Origin: Mannheimia cairinae
Lineage (GTDB): Bacteria; Pseudomonadota; Gammaproteobacteria; Enterobacterales; Pasteurellaceae
Direction of reading: 5' to 3'
Assembly (NCBI RefSeq): GCF_028649535.1
Contig: NZ_JAQSJE010000004.1
Location: 62,001 to 126,000 of the forward strand
Length of the DNA stretch: 64,000 bases
Shown here piece by piece: positions 48,401-58,153 of the stretch; the stretch's first letter is position 1, and every line of letters starts with the position of its first letter. The translations under genes were made by a program, and so were the position numbers. A model generated the notes under the pieces. That model was not told where the DNA came from. It did no database searches and saw only the letters and a program-made list of their open reading frames with translations.

Positions 48401-48991
48401 CTATTGGTTAATATTTAAACCGATGTTGCTGATTCCGCTCCCCCTAATTTCATTTTTAAGTTCAAAAATGAGATCGAGATCACGTTTTTCACACTCGTTT
48501 AGCAAGCGATATATCTGCCATTGAACATCTAATTCATCTTGAATTTCATCACTATTTTTGAGTTCTTGCTCATTAAGTTCTTTGTCTTGTTGCATTTCAA
48601 GATAGCTTGCAACAGTTCCAAGAGAAATTTGGCTGATACGAATAGCCTGTTCTAATGTTGAACCAGCAATAATGCTATGAAGTAATTCTGAAAGTGCTTC
48701 ACAAGCCTCTTGTGCAGGTAAGACACCAAAGAAGTCATAATCGTTCACATCTGGAATAATTTCTTCTAATTTTTCCAGTTGGTTATCAAAATTAATTTTG
48801 GCACCTTTCACCGTTAAATATTCCCAAACCAGATTAAGAATATTTTGGAAAACTTTGGCTTTTTCAGGCTGTTCGGTAACATCACAGAATAACTGATAAT
48901 TAGGATACATTCTTTCACACAAACACGCCATAAAGGTTAGGTGTTGCCAAGGTTCAAAGCGTTCCATTCGTTTATGAATTGGGTTTCGCAT
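48401..48991 (-). CDS. yjaG: YjaG family protein (DUF416)
   Basis: The 196-residue protein matches the DUF416/YjaG pattern: RFEPWQHLTFMACLCERMYPNYQLF at the start, LVWEYLTVKGAKINFDNQLEKLE in outline, and PAQEACEALSELLH. Function unknown. It is between hemE and hupA, as in E. coli, where the group reads hemE-nfi-yjaG-hupA. No signal or TM segment. Confidence 0.92.
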   Translation of the reverse strand: MRNPIHKRMERFEPWQHLTFMACLCERMYPNYQLFCDVTEQPEKAKVFQNILNLVWEYLTVKGAKINFDNQLEKLEEIIPDVNDYDFFGVLPAQEACEALSELLHSIIAGSTLEQAIRISQISLGTVASYLEMQQDKELNEQELKNSDEIQDELDVQWQIYRLLNECEKRDLDLIFELKNEIRGSGISNIGLNINQ

Positions 48992-49007
48992 AGTTTTTCC
49001 TCATATT

Positions 49008-49065
49008 ACAAGCGGTCGTTTTTTAGTAATATTTTGCAAAAATAATACATTTTTTGACCGCTTGT
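49008..49065. repeat. Inverted uptake-signal pair between yjaG and hemE
   Basis: ACAAGCGGTC (49008-49017) and GACCGCTTGT (49056-49065) are perfect 10-base inverted arms with ATTTTGCAAAAAT in the loop. It directly follows the hemE stop on the minus strand and could terminate hemE. Confidence 0.7.
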
Positions 49066-49070
49066 GTGAT

Positions 49071-50135
49071 TTATTTATGGTATGGTTTTGAAAAATTATG
49101 GATAGCATCCACAAAGACTTTCGGGCTTTCCACCGGCACATCTAGATGAATACCGTGCCCTAAGTTAAAGACGTGTCCGCTACCGTTGCCGAAGCCTGCA
49201 AGAATATTTTTTACTTCTTGCTCAATACGTTCAGGAGAGGCATAAAGCACACTCGGATCCATATTACCTTGTAGTGCCACTTTATGTCCGACACGTTCAC
49301 GGGCATTTGCAATATCAACCGTCCAATCTAAGCCAATCGCATCACAGCCAGTGTCTGCAATGGCTTCTAACCATAAACCGCCACCTTTGGTAAATAAGGT
49401 TACAGGCACTTTACGATTTTCATTTTCACGGATTAAACCATCAACAATTTTGTGCATATAGCGTAGCGAGAACGCTTTATACTCATTATGTGCTAAAACA
49501 CCGCCCCAAGTATCAAATACCATTACAGATTGTGCACCAGCTTTGATTTGAGCATTTAGATATAAAATTACGCTATCTGCCAATTTATCTAATAATTTAT
49601 GTAAGGTTTGTGGCTCGGCATACATCATTTTTTTTATTTTAGTGAATGCTTTGCTTGAACCGCCTTCCACCATATAGGTTGCGAGGGTCCAAGGGCTACC
49701 TGAAAAGCCGATAAGAGGTACTTCACCTTTTAATTCACGGCGAATAGTGCGTACTGCGTTCATCACATATTGTAATTCGCCTTCAGGATCAGGAATAGGG
49801 AGATTATTCACATCGGCTAAACTTGTAACAGGGCGAGCAAATTTCGGGCCTTCGCCTGCACCAAAGGTTAAACCTAACCCCATAGCATCTGGAATGGTTA
49901 AAATATCAGAGAATAAAATTGCCGCATCTAAATCATAACGACGTAAAGGCTGAAGGGTTACTTCGCAAGCCAATTCAGCATTGCGGCATAACGACATAAA
50001 ATCGCCTGCAACTGCACGGGTAGCTTTGTATTCTGGTAAGTAACGACCGGCTTGACGCATCATCCAAACAGGCGTCATATCAACAGGTTCACGTAATAAT
50101 GCTTTTAAATAGCGATCATTTTTTAATTCAGACAT
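49071..50135 (-). CDS. hemE: Uroporphyrinogen decarboxylase
   Basis: HemE decarboxylates uroporphyrinogen III to coproporphyrinogen III for haem synthesis. From the ATG at 50135 (AAAGGA upstream) the product has 354 residues, equal to E. coli; an in-frame ATG nine codons upstream lacks support. Signatures: [51 protein letters not shown] and [15 protein letters not shown]. Confidence 0.97.
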   Translation of the reverse strand: MSELKNDRYLKALLREPVDMTPVWMMRQAGRYLPEYKATRAVAGDFMSLCRNAELACEVTLQPLRRYDLDAAILFSDILTIPDAMGLGLTFGAGEGPKFARPVTSLADVNNLPIPDPEGELQYVMNAVRTIRRELKGEVPLIGFSGSPWTLATYMVEGGSSKAFTKIKKMMYAEPQTLHKLLDKLADSVILYLNAQIKAGAQSVMVFDTWGGVLAHNEYKAFSLRYMHKIVDGLIRENENRKVPVTLFTKGGGLWLEAIADTGCDAIGLDWTVDIANARERVGHKVALQGNMDPSVLYASPERIEQEVKNILAGFGNGSGHVFNLGHGIHLDVPVESPKVFVDAIHNFSKPYHK

Positions 50136-50223
50136 TGTTTTTCCTTTATTTTTGTTATGCAAGCGGTTGTTTTTGCAAAACTTTTTGCAAGTTTTCTAAA
50201 AAATTTAACCCCTTGCTGTGGTA

Positions 50224-50778
50224 TTAGTGTAGTTGAGGCTTATCATTTGAAGTTACGCCTAATGCAAAATGGCTATGTAAGAATAATGCAATAACTCTTA
50301 GGTATTCTACCACTTCTTCGCCTGCTTCAAGTAGTTCCTCATTACTGTCTTCGTCATTGTAACCTAATTTTGCAATTTCATCTAAATCATCAATAGCTTC
50401 GCCTACTTCGTCAGTTTCTTGTTGTAATTGGGGTTGAGATAATCCTAGCCCTAATAGGAAGCTGTTCGTCCACTCTGCAATTCCATCAGCCAATGCAAAA
50501 CCATCTTCTTCATTTTCAGGTAACCAAAGAGTGAAAAGGGTATTGGCTTCACTAAAACTTTCTGAGAGTTGTTGATAAAATTCACTTAAGCTTTGTAGTG
50601 GTGCGACTGAGAATGCGTGTCCGTCATTAGTAAATTGGTAGGTAAGCGTTTTCCAAGACTCATCTTGAATTCCGCCAGCAATTAAGCCAGATAGAAAACC
50701 GTGAAATTCTGCTACTGTTTCATTAATTTGTAATTGCGAAATGAGTTGTTTAAATTCGTTTGAGTTTGTAATAGCCAT
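50224..50778 (-). CDS. ygfB: YgfB family protein (UPF0149)
   Basis: The 184-residue helical protein matches UPF0149/YecA-like YgfB: FHGFLSGLIAGG near the N terminus, LWLPENEEDGFALADGIAEWTNSFLLGLGL, and an acidic C-terminal half (DEVGEAIDDLDEIAKLGYND). The start was set at the ATG at 50778; the frame extends to 50868 but would overlap the divergent zapA gene. Function is not established. It is divergent from zapA, as in E. coli. Confidence 0.92.
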   Translation of the reverse strand: MAITNSNEFKQLISQLQINETVAEFHGFLSGLIAGGIQDESWKTLTYQFTNDGHAFSVAPLQSLSEFYQQLSESFSEANTLFTLWLPENEEDGFALADGIAEWTNSFLLGLGLSQPQLQQETDEVGEAIDDLDEIAKLGYNDEDSNEELLEAGEEVVEYLRVIALFLHSHFALGVTSNDKPQLH

Positions 50779-50857
50779 AATTGTGTTATTTGTGATTTTG
50801 ATAAAGAATGGCATAATATAACAAAATTTTAGAGATTTAAGTGAGGATTTCGCATTT

Positions 50858-51148
50858 ATGTCGTCCAATAATATTGAATTACAGATTTTTGGGCAGGTAT
50901 TACGTTTACAATGTCCTGTAGAACAACAAGAAAATTTACTGGCCTCAGCCCAACGTTTAGAGGAGCGGGTTGCGGTATTAAAAGAGCAATCAGGTATTAT
51001 TCAACTTGAGAAAGTATTGGCTATTGTTGCTCTGAATTTAAATTATGAATTAGAGTTAGCTCAGCGACAAAATGCAGAAAATAAGAATGTTTTAGTTTCT
51101 TGTATTGAGCAGTTAGATAATTCTCTTGGTAAATTTCAATCAAATTAG
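50858..51148 (+). CDS. zapA: Z-ring-associated protein ZapA
   Basis: ZapA crosslinks FtsZ filaments. The 96 residues have the short beta N terminus (IELQIFGQVLRLQCPVEQQ) and a long coiled coil (LLASAQRLEERVAVLKEQ ... ALNLNYELELAQRQN) as in the family. 6S RNA and fau follow, which is the E. coli order zapA-ssrS-fau. Confidence 0.94.
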   Translation: MSSNNIELQIFGQVLRLQCPVEQQENLLASAQRLEERVAVLKEQSGIIQLEKVLAIVALNLNYELELAQRQNAENKNVLVSCIEQLDNSLGKFQSN

Positions 51149-51253
51149 CGAATTTCTCATCTAGCTGATTAGGAATGAAGCGAGCGGTTTAAGAATTTAC
51201 AATTTTATTGTATTAAACACTAGGAAAAATCATTAAATTCCGTTACTATAAAT

Positions 51254-51432
51254 GTTGCCTGGGGTGTGCGTTACGAGTTACGTCCCTGAGCCGATAATTT
51301 AAAACTTTGAGTTAGACATCTAATGCTGGTGAGCAAGCTTACCTTGAGTAAGAAGCCTAAAAGTAATTAAGTTTGACTCCCTTGAACCTTCTGGTTCAAG
51401 GACCATTACTGGTAGCGGCATCTCGGGTCTTT
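51254..51432 (+). ncRNA. ssrS: 6S RNA
   Basis: 6S RNA binds sigma-70 RNA polymerase as a promoter mimic in stationary phase. Conserved elements: CCCTGAGCCGATA on the 5' side, GGTGAGCAAGCTTACC, AAGCCTAAAAGTAATTAAG, the hairpin CTTGAACCTTCTGGTTCAAG and GGCATCTCGGG at the 3' end. The closing stem pairs CCTGGGGTGT (from 51258) with GCATCTCGGG (to 51427). Position between zapA and fau agrees with E. coli. The ends are approximate. Confidence 0.93.
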
Positions 51433-51435
51433 TAT

Positions 51436-52014
51436 ATGAGCTTTTCATCTACTACTGATCTTCGTAGTCAATTACGCCAATCTATGAAAGTTAAGCGGCA
51501 AAGCTTAACTGATGTACAACAAGCTAAAGCTGCACAATCTATTATTCCTGAGGCTATTTCATTAATTCAATCTTATAATGCTTCAAATATTGCTTTTTAT
51601 TTACCATTTAAAGGGGAGATTTCGCCTAAACCTTTAATGGATATACTTCTTACTCAACACAAAAATCTCTACCTTCCCCTTCTTCATCCTTTTACAAGCG
51701 GTCAATTATTGTTTATAAATTACAATTCTAAAACAGAATTTAAGTTGAACCGTTTTGGCATTCAAGAACCTGTATTAGATGTGAGAAATATTATTCCTCT
51801 TTGCCAATTAGAGATGATTTTTACTCCCTTGGTTGCCTGTGATAAAAAAGGTAATAGATTGGGTATGGGAGGTGGATTTTATGATAGAACCTTTGCTCAA
51901 GCACCGAATATTATTCGAGTAGGGCTTGCTCATCAATGTCAGCAAATTGAAATTTTGCCCACGGAGAGTTGGGATATGCCACTAGATCATATTATTTTAG
52001 GAACGATAAAATGA
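51436..52014 (+). CDS. fau: 5-formyltetrahydrofolate cyclo-ligase
   Basis: Fau (YgfA) converts 5-formyl-THF to 5,10-methenyl-THF. The 192 residues include LRSQLRQSMKVKRQSL, IAFYLPFKGEISPKPLM and the ATP/substrate motif GNRLGMGGGFYDRTF. I set the start at the ATG at 51436, a few bases past the end of 6S RNA; the earlier open frame is the 6S sequence. Its TGA overlaps the ATG of the next gene (ATGA). Confidence 0.95.
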   Translation: MSFSSTTDLRSQLRQSMKVKRQSLTDVQQAKAAQSIIPEAISLIQSYNASNIAFYLPFKGEISPKPLMDILLTQHKNLYLPLLHPFTSGQLLFINYNSKTEFKLNRFGIQEPVLDVRNIIPLCQLEMIFTPLVACDKKGNRLGMGGGFYDRTFAQAPNIIRVGLAHQCQQIEILPTESWDMPLDHIILGTIK

Positions 52015-52799
52015 AGGAAAAAAAAGAAAAGGAATCAGCAGGAAATCAGAGTTTAATTCGAGGCTTAACCTTATTAGAGCTTTTAGCTCAGTTCCCAAAC
52101 GGCTGCCCCTTAGCTCATTTAGCAGAGCTTTCAGGGCTAAATAAAAGTACAGTGCACCGTTTACTACAAGGATTACAACAAGAGGGGTATGTTCGACCAG
52201 CACCTACCGCTGGAAGTTATCGGCTTACTACAAAATGTTTAGCTCTTGGCCAAAGAGCATTGAGCTCAATTAATATTTTACATATTGCGGCACCTCATTT
52301 AGAAGCACTTAACTTAAAGTTAGGTGAAACAGTCAATTTTGCAATGCGTGAGAAAGGGCACGCAATCTTAATTAACAAGTTGGAAGCAACAACAGGATTA
52401 ATGAGAACACGAGCATATATTGGGCAACCACTTCAATTATACTGTTCAGGTATGGGAAAATTATTTTTAGCCTATGGTTCGCAAGAGTATATTCCACAAT
52501 ACTGGCAAGAAAAATCATCGATTATCCAAAAATTGACTGTAAATACCATTACCACGATTGAAGGAATGCGAAATGAGTTAAAAACCATTCGAGAAAGAGG
52601 GTTTGCAATGGATGCTGAAGAGAATGAATTGGGGGTTTCCTGTATTGCTTGCCCGATCTTTGATCATCAACAAAAAGTGAATTATGCGGTTTCCGTATCA
52701 CTTTCTACCGCTCGCCTTAATCAATTAGGACAAGAGAATTTACTGCCAGCTATTCAAGAAGCGGCTGCTAAAATTTCAGCAGAATTAGGTGGTTGTTAA
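52011..52799 (+). CDS. IclR-family transcriptional regulator
   Basis: The 262 residues have an N-terminal winged HTH (LTLLELLAQFPNGCPLAHLA, ELSGLNKSTVHRLLQGL) and the IclR effector domain (GETVNFAMREKGHAILI, GSGMGKLFLAY-like CSGMGKLFLAY, GVSCIACPIFDHQ). IclR regulators usually sense organic acids or aromatic compounds; the ligand cannot be told. Translation overlaps fau by ATGA, so it is probably read with fau. putP lies downstream on the same strand and could be a target. Confidence 0.9.
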   Translation: MKEKKEKESAGNQSLIRGLTLLELLAQFPNGCPLAHLAELSGLNKSTVHRLLQGLQQEGYVRPAPTAGSYRLTTKCLALGQRALSSINILHIAAPHLEALNLKLGETVNFAMREKGHAILINKLEATTGLMRTRAYIGQPLQLYCSGMGKLFLAYGSQEYIPQYWQEKSSIIQKLTVNTITTIEGMRNELKTIRERGFAMDAEENELGVSCIACPIFDHQQKVNYAVSVSLSTARLNQLGQENLLPAIQEAAAKISAELGGC

Positions 52800-52938
52800 G
52801 GTAAAAGGTATTTTCCTTAAATCACTCCTATTTCACTAGGAAGCAATTTTTATCGGTTGCCATTTTGATTATTTCAGGTAATCTTTCACACTTTGTAAAA
52901 TTTAATTATAAAATTTGGGAAATCTTGAGGATTTATTA

Positions 52939-54456
52939 ATGTTTGGTTTTGATCCAACAACAGTAATGTTTGTTGTTTATATAGTAGGGATGATCGCTAT
53001 TGGTTTCATTGCGTATCGTGTAACCAATAATTTGGCGGATTATATTTTAGGTGGTCGTCGTTTAGGTAGCTTTGTAACCGCATTATCAGCAGGAGCTTCA
53101 GATATGTCTGGCTGGTTATTAATGGGTTTACCAGGTGCAATTTATGCCGGAGGTTTAATTGAAGGCTGGATTGCGGTTGGCTTGACGATAGGGGCTTATT
53201 TAAACTGGAAGCTAGTGGCAGGTCGCTTACGTTCACATACTGAACATAGTGGGGATGCTTTAACATTACCAGAATATTTTCATAATCGTTTTGGCGATAA
53301 AACACGTTTAATTAAAATTTTATCAGCGGTCATTTTTCTACTCTTTTTTGCAATTTATTGTGCATCAGGTGTTGTTGCCGGTGCTCGAGTATTTGAAAAT
53401 CTCTTTGGTATAGCTTACCACCAAGCAATTTGGTATGGTGCTATTGCGACTATTCTTTACACCTTTATAGGTGGTTTTTTAGCGGTAAGTTGGACGGATA
53501 CTATCCAAGCTTCATTAATGGTATTTGCCTTAATTTTAACACCGATGTTTGTAATGTTTAATCTAGGTGGCTTTGATGAGATGCAGACTTTAATCAATAA
53601 AGCAGGCGAAATGGCACAAAAAGATTATAACGATATTTTCACTGGTACAACGGTTTTAGGTGTTATTAGCTTAATGGCTTGGGGATTAGGCTATTTTGGG
53701 CAACCTCATATTGTTGTTCGCTTTATGGCGGCAGAAAGTGTTAAATCATTAGAAAAAGCTCGCCGTATTAGTATGACGTGGATGATCATCTGCTTAATTG
53801 GTGCTATTGGCATAGGTTATTTTGGAATGGCATATTTCTTTGGTTATCCAGAAAAAGCAGGAGCGGTTAGTCAAAACCCAGAACAGATTTTTATTGAACT
53901 ATCTAAACTTTTGTTTAACCCTTGGGTTGCAGGTGTATTACTATCTGCTATTTTAGCTGCTGTAATGAGTACACTTTCGGCACAATTATTAATTTGCTCA
54001 AGTGCTATTACTGAAGATTTATATAAAGGCATTTTACGCCCAAAAGCTTCGGATAGAGAGCTTGTCTGGCTAAGTCGTTTAATGGTTCTTGCTGTGGCAG
54101 CTTTAGCGATTTATATTGCACAAGATCCGAATAGTAAAGTATTTGGTTTAGTGCGTAATGCGTGGGCAGGATTTGGTTCTGCTTTTGGCCCGGTTGTTTT
54201 ACTTTCTTTATTTTGGAAACGTATGAATGGCTTTGGGGCTATTGCAGGAATGCTGACAGGGGCATTAATAGTACACTTCTGGGAAAATATTACTCTAGCA
54301 CTTAGTTTGCCAGAGATGTATTCTATGATTCCAGGCTTTATCAGTGCGACTATAATGATTGTTGTTGTATCACTTATAACACCTATGCCAAGTCAAACAG
54401 TAAGAGACACATTTGAACGGGCAAATAAAGCTTATTTAGCTGAGATAAAACAATAA
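52939..54456 (+). CDS. putP: Sodium/proline symporter
   Basis: PutP imports proline with sodium. The 505-residue protein of the SSS family has about 13 TM segments. Motifs: NLADYILGGRRLGSFVTALSAGASDMSGWLLM in outline (sodium and substrate site), WKLVAGRLRSHTE, GYFGQPHIVVRFMA and AVMSTLSAQLLICSSAI. The ATG at 52939 has TTGAGGA upstream; an upstream TTG at 52915 is in frame but unsupported. No putA is nearby. Confidence 0.93.
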   Translation: MFGFDPTTVMFVVYIVGMIAIGFIAYRVTNNLADYILGGRRLGSFVTALSAGASDMSGWLLMGLPGAIYAGGLIEGWIAVGLTIGAYLNWKLVAGRLRSHTEHSGDALTLPEYFHNRFGDKTRLIKILSAVIFLLFFAIYCASGVVAGARVFENLFGIAYHQAIWYGAIATILYTFIGGFLAVSWTDTIQASLMVFALILTPMFVMFNLGGFDEMQTLINKAGEMAQKDYNDIFTGTTVLGVISLMAWGLGYFGQPHIVVRFMAAESVKSLEKARRISMTWMIICLIGAIGIGYFGMAYFFGYPEKAGAVSQNPEQIFIELSKLLFNPWVAGVLLSAILAAVMSTLSAQLLICSSAITEDLYKGILRPKASDRELVWLSRLMVLAVAALAIYIAQDPNSKVFGLVRNAWAGFGSAFGPVVLLSLFWKRMNGFGAIAGMLTGALIVHFWENITLALSLPEMYSMIPGFISATIMIVVVSLITPMPSQTVRDTFERANKAYLAEIKQ

Positions 54457-54465
54457 GATAAGTAG

Positions 54466-54496
54466 AAAGCGAGCAAATTATATGCTCGCTTTTTTC
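54466..54496. terminator. Bidirectional terminator between putP and the Nramp-like gene
   Basis: AAAGCGAGCA (54466-54475) pairs with TGCTCGCTTT (54483-54492), loop 7 nt, then TTTT. The A residues before it serve the converging transcript less well. Confidence 0.9.
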
Positions 54497-54499
54497 ATA

Positions 54500-55768
54500 T
54501 TAGCCAATAATACCGAATTGTTGTGCTAAGAATAGTAATGTGAAGCTTGTTAGGTAAATCAAGCCAAAAATTGCTAACCAAAATAATCCACCAGTTGCAC
54601 GATGTTCACCTTTCAACACTAAAGAGAAGTTTAACCAAGCAAATACAGGGGTTGATACAAATGAACAGATCATTGCGAAGTTCAGCATTTTAGCAACATC
54701 GCTCATAAAGGCGGTAATAATTAAAATACCAATTAGGGCTGTTGCGGTAATCCAAATGCTTAATTCTGTTTGTGAATTTTGTTTACGTCCAAGTAATAAT
54801 CTCAGTGCTTCTGCATTTGCTCGAGAATAACCATCAACAACAGTAATTGTTGTGCCAAACATACACATAAATGCAATGAATGCGATAAGTAGCTGAGACC
54901 AATCGCCAATGGCAAAAGCATACATTTTAATAAGTTGAGCAATATATTTTACACCAGCTTGTTCTACTTGCTCACCAGAACCATATTGCACTAATGCCCC
55001 AAGAGATAGGAAAACCAGTGCAAGCATTGCAGTACCAATAAAGCCAACATTAAAGTCAAAAATACCATCTTTATAGCTAACTTTATTTAAGCGTTTTTTC
55101 GCAATAACCCACATTGAGTTAATTGCTGAAATTTCGATAGGTGCAGGCATCCATCCCATTAATGCTACAATAAAGCCTAAGGCTGCTAAATTCCAAGGGG
55201 AAGGTTCTACGAAATCTGGTGCAATTTCAACCCCGCCTTTTAATGCAGCGATCACTACGGCAGTAACGGTTGAAACAGTTAATGCAATCATAATCCATTT
55301 CGAGAGTTTATCGAGAAAGCGATATTGTCCTAATAGTAAGATTCCCCAAGTGAGTGTAATAATAATTGTACTTGCAACAGGAATGCTAACATCAAATTGG
55401 ATACCAATCGCAGAACAGATAAATTTTAGAATTGCAGCACAAACAATACCAACAGCCGCAGTGTTGATCATACCTGCAAATACATTGAGTAAGAAGAATA
55501 TGAAAAGATAAATCCCACCTTTTTCTTTATATCCTTCTAATAACGTTTTACCCGTTGATAATGTATATTGCACACCAAAACGGAAAAAAGGATATTTGAA
55601 GATATTCGCTAAGATGATAATAATTGCAAGTTGCCAACCATAGATAGCTCCTGCTTGGGTAGATGCAACAATATGCGAACCACCAACAGCTGCTGATGCC
55701 ATTAAAATACCAGGCCCCATAGCAGCAAATTTACTGTGCCAAGTAGAACGTTCAATTTGTTGTGTCAT
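54500..55768 (-). CDS. Nramp-related transporter lacking the canonical metal-binding residues
   Basis: The 422-residue protein has about 11 TM segments and aligns by eye with Nramp/MntH. In Nramp, TM1 carries DPGN and TM6 carries MPH, which bind Mn or Fe. Here the TM1 region reads AAVGGSHIVAST and TM6 reads GWMPAPIEIS, so Asp, Asn and His ligands are replaced. Substrate should therefore differ from classical MntH; Nramp-related magnesium transporters are a precedent for such change, but are not shown here. It starts with AAGGAA upstream and stands alone. Annotating it simply as mntH would be misleading. Confidence 0.8.
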   Translation of the reverse strand: MTQQIERSTWHSKFAAMGPGILMASAAVGGSHIVASTQAGAIYGWQLAIIIILANIFKYPFFRFGVQYTLSTGKTLLEGYKEKGGIYLFIFFLLNVFAGMINTAAVGIVCAAILKFICSAIGIQFDVSIPVASTIIITLTWGILLLGQYRFLDKLSKWIMIALTVSTVTAVVIAALKGGVEIAPDFVEPSPWNLAALGFIVALMGWMPAPIEISAINSMWVIAKKRLNKVSYKDGIFDFNVGFIGTAMLALVFLSLGALVQYGSGEQVEQAGVKYIAQLIKMYAFAIGDWSQLLIAFIAFMCMFGTTITVVDGYSRANAEALRLLLGRKQNSQTELSIWITATALIGILIITAFMSDVAKMLNFAMICSFVSTPVFAWLNFSLVLKGEHRATGGLFWLAIFGLIYLTSFTLLFLAQQFGIIG

Positions 55769-56153
55769 ATTATGTTCCTTTCAATTAGGTAAGATGTAAA
55801 AAGGATTTCATTCTACTAAGAAAATAAATATAAAAACAGTATGTTATTTTTTTGTTACAAAACGCACTAGTGTTTAATTATTTTATTTTTTGTTTTTTTC
55901 TTATTTTGTAAGATTTAATGTTTTTAAATCAGAATTTAATTCTGATTTTTATTATAAAAACAGATTAAAATAAATTTTTGTATTTTTTTACTATCACTGT
56001 AAACTTTAGTGTACTTAATGATTGGTAAATTATTGGGTAAATTTACCCGCTTGTTAAAAGAAATGTGGTTAAGAGAAGAAAGTTAAGAAAACAGCCTAAG
56101 TTTATTTTTGTTAGAAATAGACTTAGGCTGTTAAGAACAGTTGCGTTTTACTG
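55769..56153. promoter_or_regulatory. Long AT-rich gap with a perfect palindrome and the kef terminator
   Basis: This 385-bp gap lies upstream of the Nramp-like gene and downstream of the Kef gene. GGGTAAATTTACCC (56035-56048) is a perfect 14-bp palindrome preceded by a partial copy (GGTAAAT at 56024), a candidate operator. A terminator is annotated at 56091-56131. The 55850-56000 part is very AT-rich with no ORF. Confidence 0.4.
56091..56131 (-). terminator. Terminator after the Kef antiporter gene
   Basis: ACAGCCTAAGT (56091-56101) and ACTTAGGCTGT (56121-56131) are perfect 11-bp arms with a 19-nt loop. On the minus strand the stem is followed by TTTTCTT. Confidence 0.75.
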
Positions 56154-58091
56154 TTAATTAGACTTTGAGGTGCTATTTTCTTCAGTGAGTAGTATCTCTT
56201 CAGGTTGAGCTTCCTTTGCTACCTTTTGGATATCATCAAATTCAACTTCAGCAACTTCTACATTTTCCCCTAGCTCTTCGAGCATATCAGCAGTTTCTGC
56301 ATTTAATGCTGTTCCTTCGTGTTGAGGGCTAATCCAAGGTGTTGGCACCCAATATTTTCGTACAACTTCTGCTGAGAAACCGTGTAATACTTCTTCATTA
56401 AAACGATCTGAATCCAGACGACGCACATAGTTAATAATTTCTTTTGCTTCGTGCTCGCTTGACCCAAGATGTTCGATGGCGGCTTGGCTCAAGGTAAGGG
56501 CAGACTCAAAAGTTTCACGAACATAATAATCAATATGGTGTTTTTTGACTAAATCTACAGCACTTTGGCGGTCAAATGTACGAGCAAAAATGGGTACTAG
56601 CGGATATTCTGATTTAATCAGTTCTACAATACGTTCTGTTCTATCTGGCTTACCTACACCAATAATAACGCAGTTTGCATTAGCTATGCCAGACGCTCGT
56701 AATACATCTAAACGTGCACCATCACCATAATATACTTTAAAACCAAAACGAGCAGCCGCACGAATATGATCCGTGTCAGAGTCAATAACTGATACGCTTA
56801 ATCCTCTTGCTAATAAAACTTGGCAGACAATTTGGTTAAAGCGTCCAAATCCAATCACTAATACATTTGCTTCTAAGTCTTCTGGAACTTCAACCCCCGT
56901 CATATTTGGCGATTCATTTTTTGCTTTTTTCTTTTTCACGCCTTGTTTTATAAGTAGTAAAAGAGGGGATAGCAACATTGAAACAATAACCGCAGCAGTC
57001 AATGTTGCGTGATTATCTGGTGATAGAATCCCGACAGTTGCAGCAGCAGAGAAGAGTACAAATGCAAATTCCCCACCGTGAGCCATAATCGTTGTCCGCA
57101 TAATTGATTCAGCAAGTGGTAGTCGGGTAAATACGGCAATCGTAAAAATTCCAACTCCTTTACCGATAACATAGACAGTTACAATTGCTAATAGCCATAA
57201 CCAATTATTTAGTACAAGGCTCAAATCTAAAGACATCCCAACCCCCATAAAGAATAGCCCTAGTAGTAGCCCACGAAATGGCTCAATGTCGGCTTCTAAT
57301 TGATGGCGGAATGAAGATTCAGAAAGCATAACACCGGCAAGGAATGCTCCCATTGCCATTGAAAGCCCACTGATTTCCATTAATAAGGCAGCACCAAGTA
57401 CAACTAATAATGCAGCCGCTGTCATCATTTCTCGTACTTTTGCTTTAGAAATAACCCTAAAGACAGGATTGATCAACCATTTACCTGCAGCTATAAGTGT
57501 GAGTACAGCAACTAAGCTGATACCGATAGCCGCCCAATTTGTACTAGGCTCTTCACTTGCTTGACTTGGTGCAAGAAAAGCTACAGAAGCTAATAATGGT
57601 ACAATCGCTAAATCTTCAAATAATAACGTTGCGACAATACGTTGGCCTTTAGGTGTAGAGTTTATCCCCTTATCCTCAAGCACTTGCATTACAATAGCAG
57701 TTGATGAAAGTGCGAACCCCATTCCTGCAATAAAAGCCACTTCTTTTGAGAACCCTAGCAGATAAATCCCTGCTAAAGTCAATAATGTTCCACAGGTTGC
57801 AACTTGTAGAAGACCTCTGCCAAAAATAGCTTTACGCATTGCCCACAGTAATTCAGGGTGCATTTCCAAACCGATAATAAATAGAAACATTACAACACCC
57901 AGTTCCGCCATATGCACGACGGCGGTAGGATCTTGAAATAATCCGATACCAGATGGCCCAACTAAACAACCAGCAACTAAGTAACCGAGTACGCTTCCTA
58001 ATCCAACTCGTTTAAAAAGAGGCACGATAGTAACACTGGTTGCAAGCAGTACAACGGTTTTAACTAATTCTGGGCTCGCTAAACTTGACAT
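56154..58091 (-). CDS. kefC: KefB/KefC-type potassium/proton antiporter (CPA2)
   Basis: The 645 residues have about 12 TM segments of the sodium/proton exchanger domain (LVAGCLVGPSGIGLF, GFALSSTAIVMQVLEDKG, LFEDLAIVPLLA, GAFLAGVMLSES, AHGGEFAFVLFSAA) and a cytoplasmic RCK/TrkA-N domain (NVLVIGFGRFNQIVCQVLLARG, VYYGDGARLDVLRASG), then an acidic tail. Such proteins release potassium under electrophile stress and are gated by glutathione. The choice between KefB and KefC is uncertain; no kefF or kefG ancillary gene is adjacent. Confidence 0.85.
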   Translation of the reverse strand: MSSLASPELVKTVVLLATSVTIVPLFKRVGLGSVLGYLVAGCLVGPSGIGLFQDPTAVVHMAELGVVMFLFIIGLEMHPELLWAMRKAIFGRGLLQVATCGTLLTLAGIYLLGFSKEVAFIAGMGFALSSTAIVMQVLEDKGINSTPKGQRIVATLLFEDLAIVPLLASVAFLAPSQASEEPSTNWAAIGISLVAVLTLIAAGKWLINPVFRVISKAKVREMMTAAALLVVLGAALLMEISGLSMAMGAFLAGVMLSESSFRHQLEADIEPFRGLLLGLFFMGVGMSLDLSLVLNNWLWLLAIVTVYVIGKGVGIFTIAVFTRLPLAESIMRTTIMAHGGEFAFVLFSAAATVGILSPDNHATLTAAVIVSMLLSPLLLLIKQGVKKKKAKNESPNMTGVEVPEDLEANVLVIGFGRFNQIVCQVLLARGLSVSVIDSDTDHIRAAARFGFKVYYGDGARLDVLRASGIANANCVIIGVGKPDRTERIVELIKSEYPLVPIFARTFDRQSAVDLVKKHHIDYYVRETFESALTLSQAAIEHLGSSEHEAKEIINYVRRLDSDRFNEEVLHGFSAEVVRKYWVPTPWISPQHEGTALNAETADMLEELGENVEVAEVEFDDIQKVAKEAQPEEILLTEENSTSKSN

Positions 58092-58153
58092 ATATTCTCA
58101 CTTGTTCTTGATATATTTGATTTTTTATTCGCTCATATGATTTGAGCTTGTTT

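Noticed and set aside
51373-51435. Upstream extension of fau into an earlier start
   Set aside because: This sequence is the 3' half of 6S RNA; the ATG at 51436 matches the family N terminus.
54500-55768. Simple annotation as mntH
   Set aside because: The metal-binding DPGN and MPH motifs are absent, so the substrate cannot be assigned.
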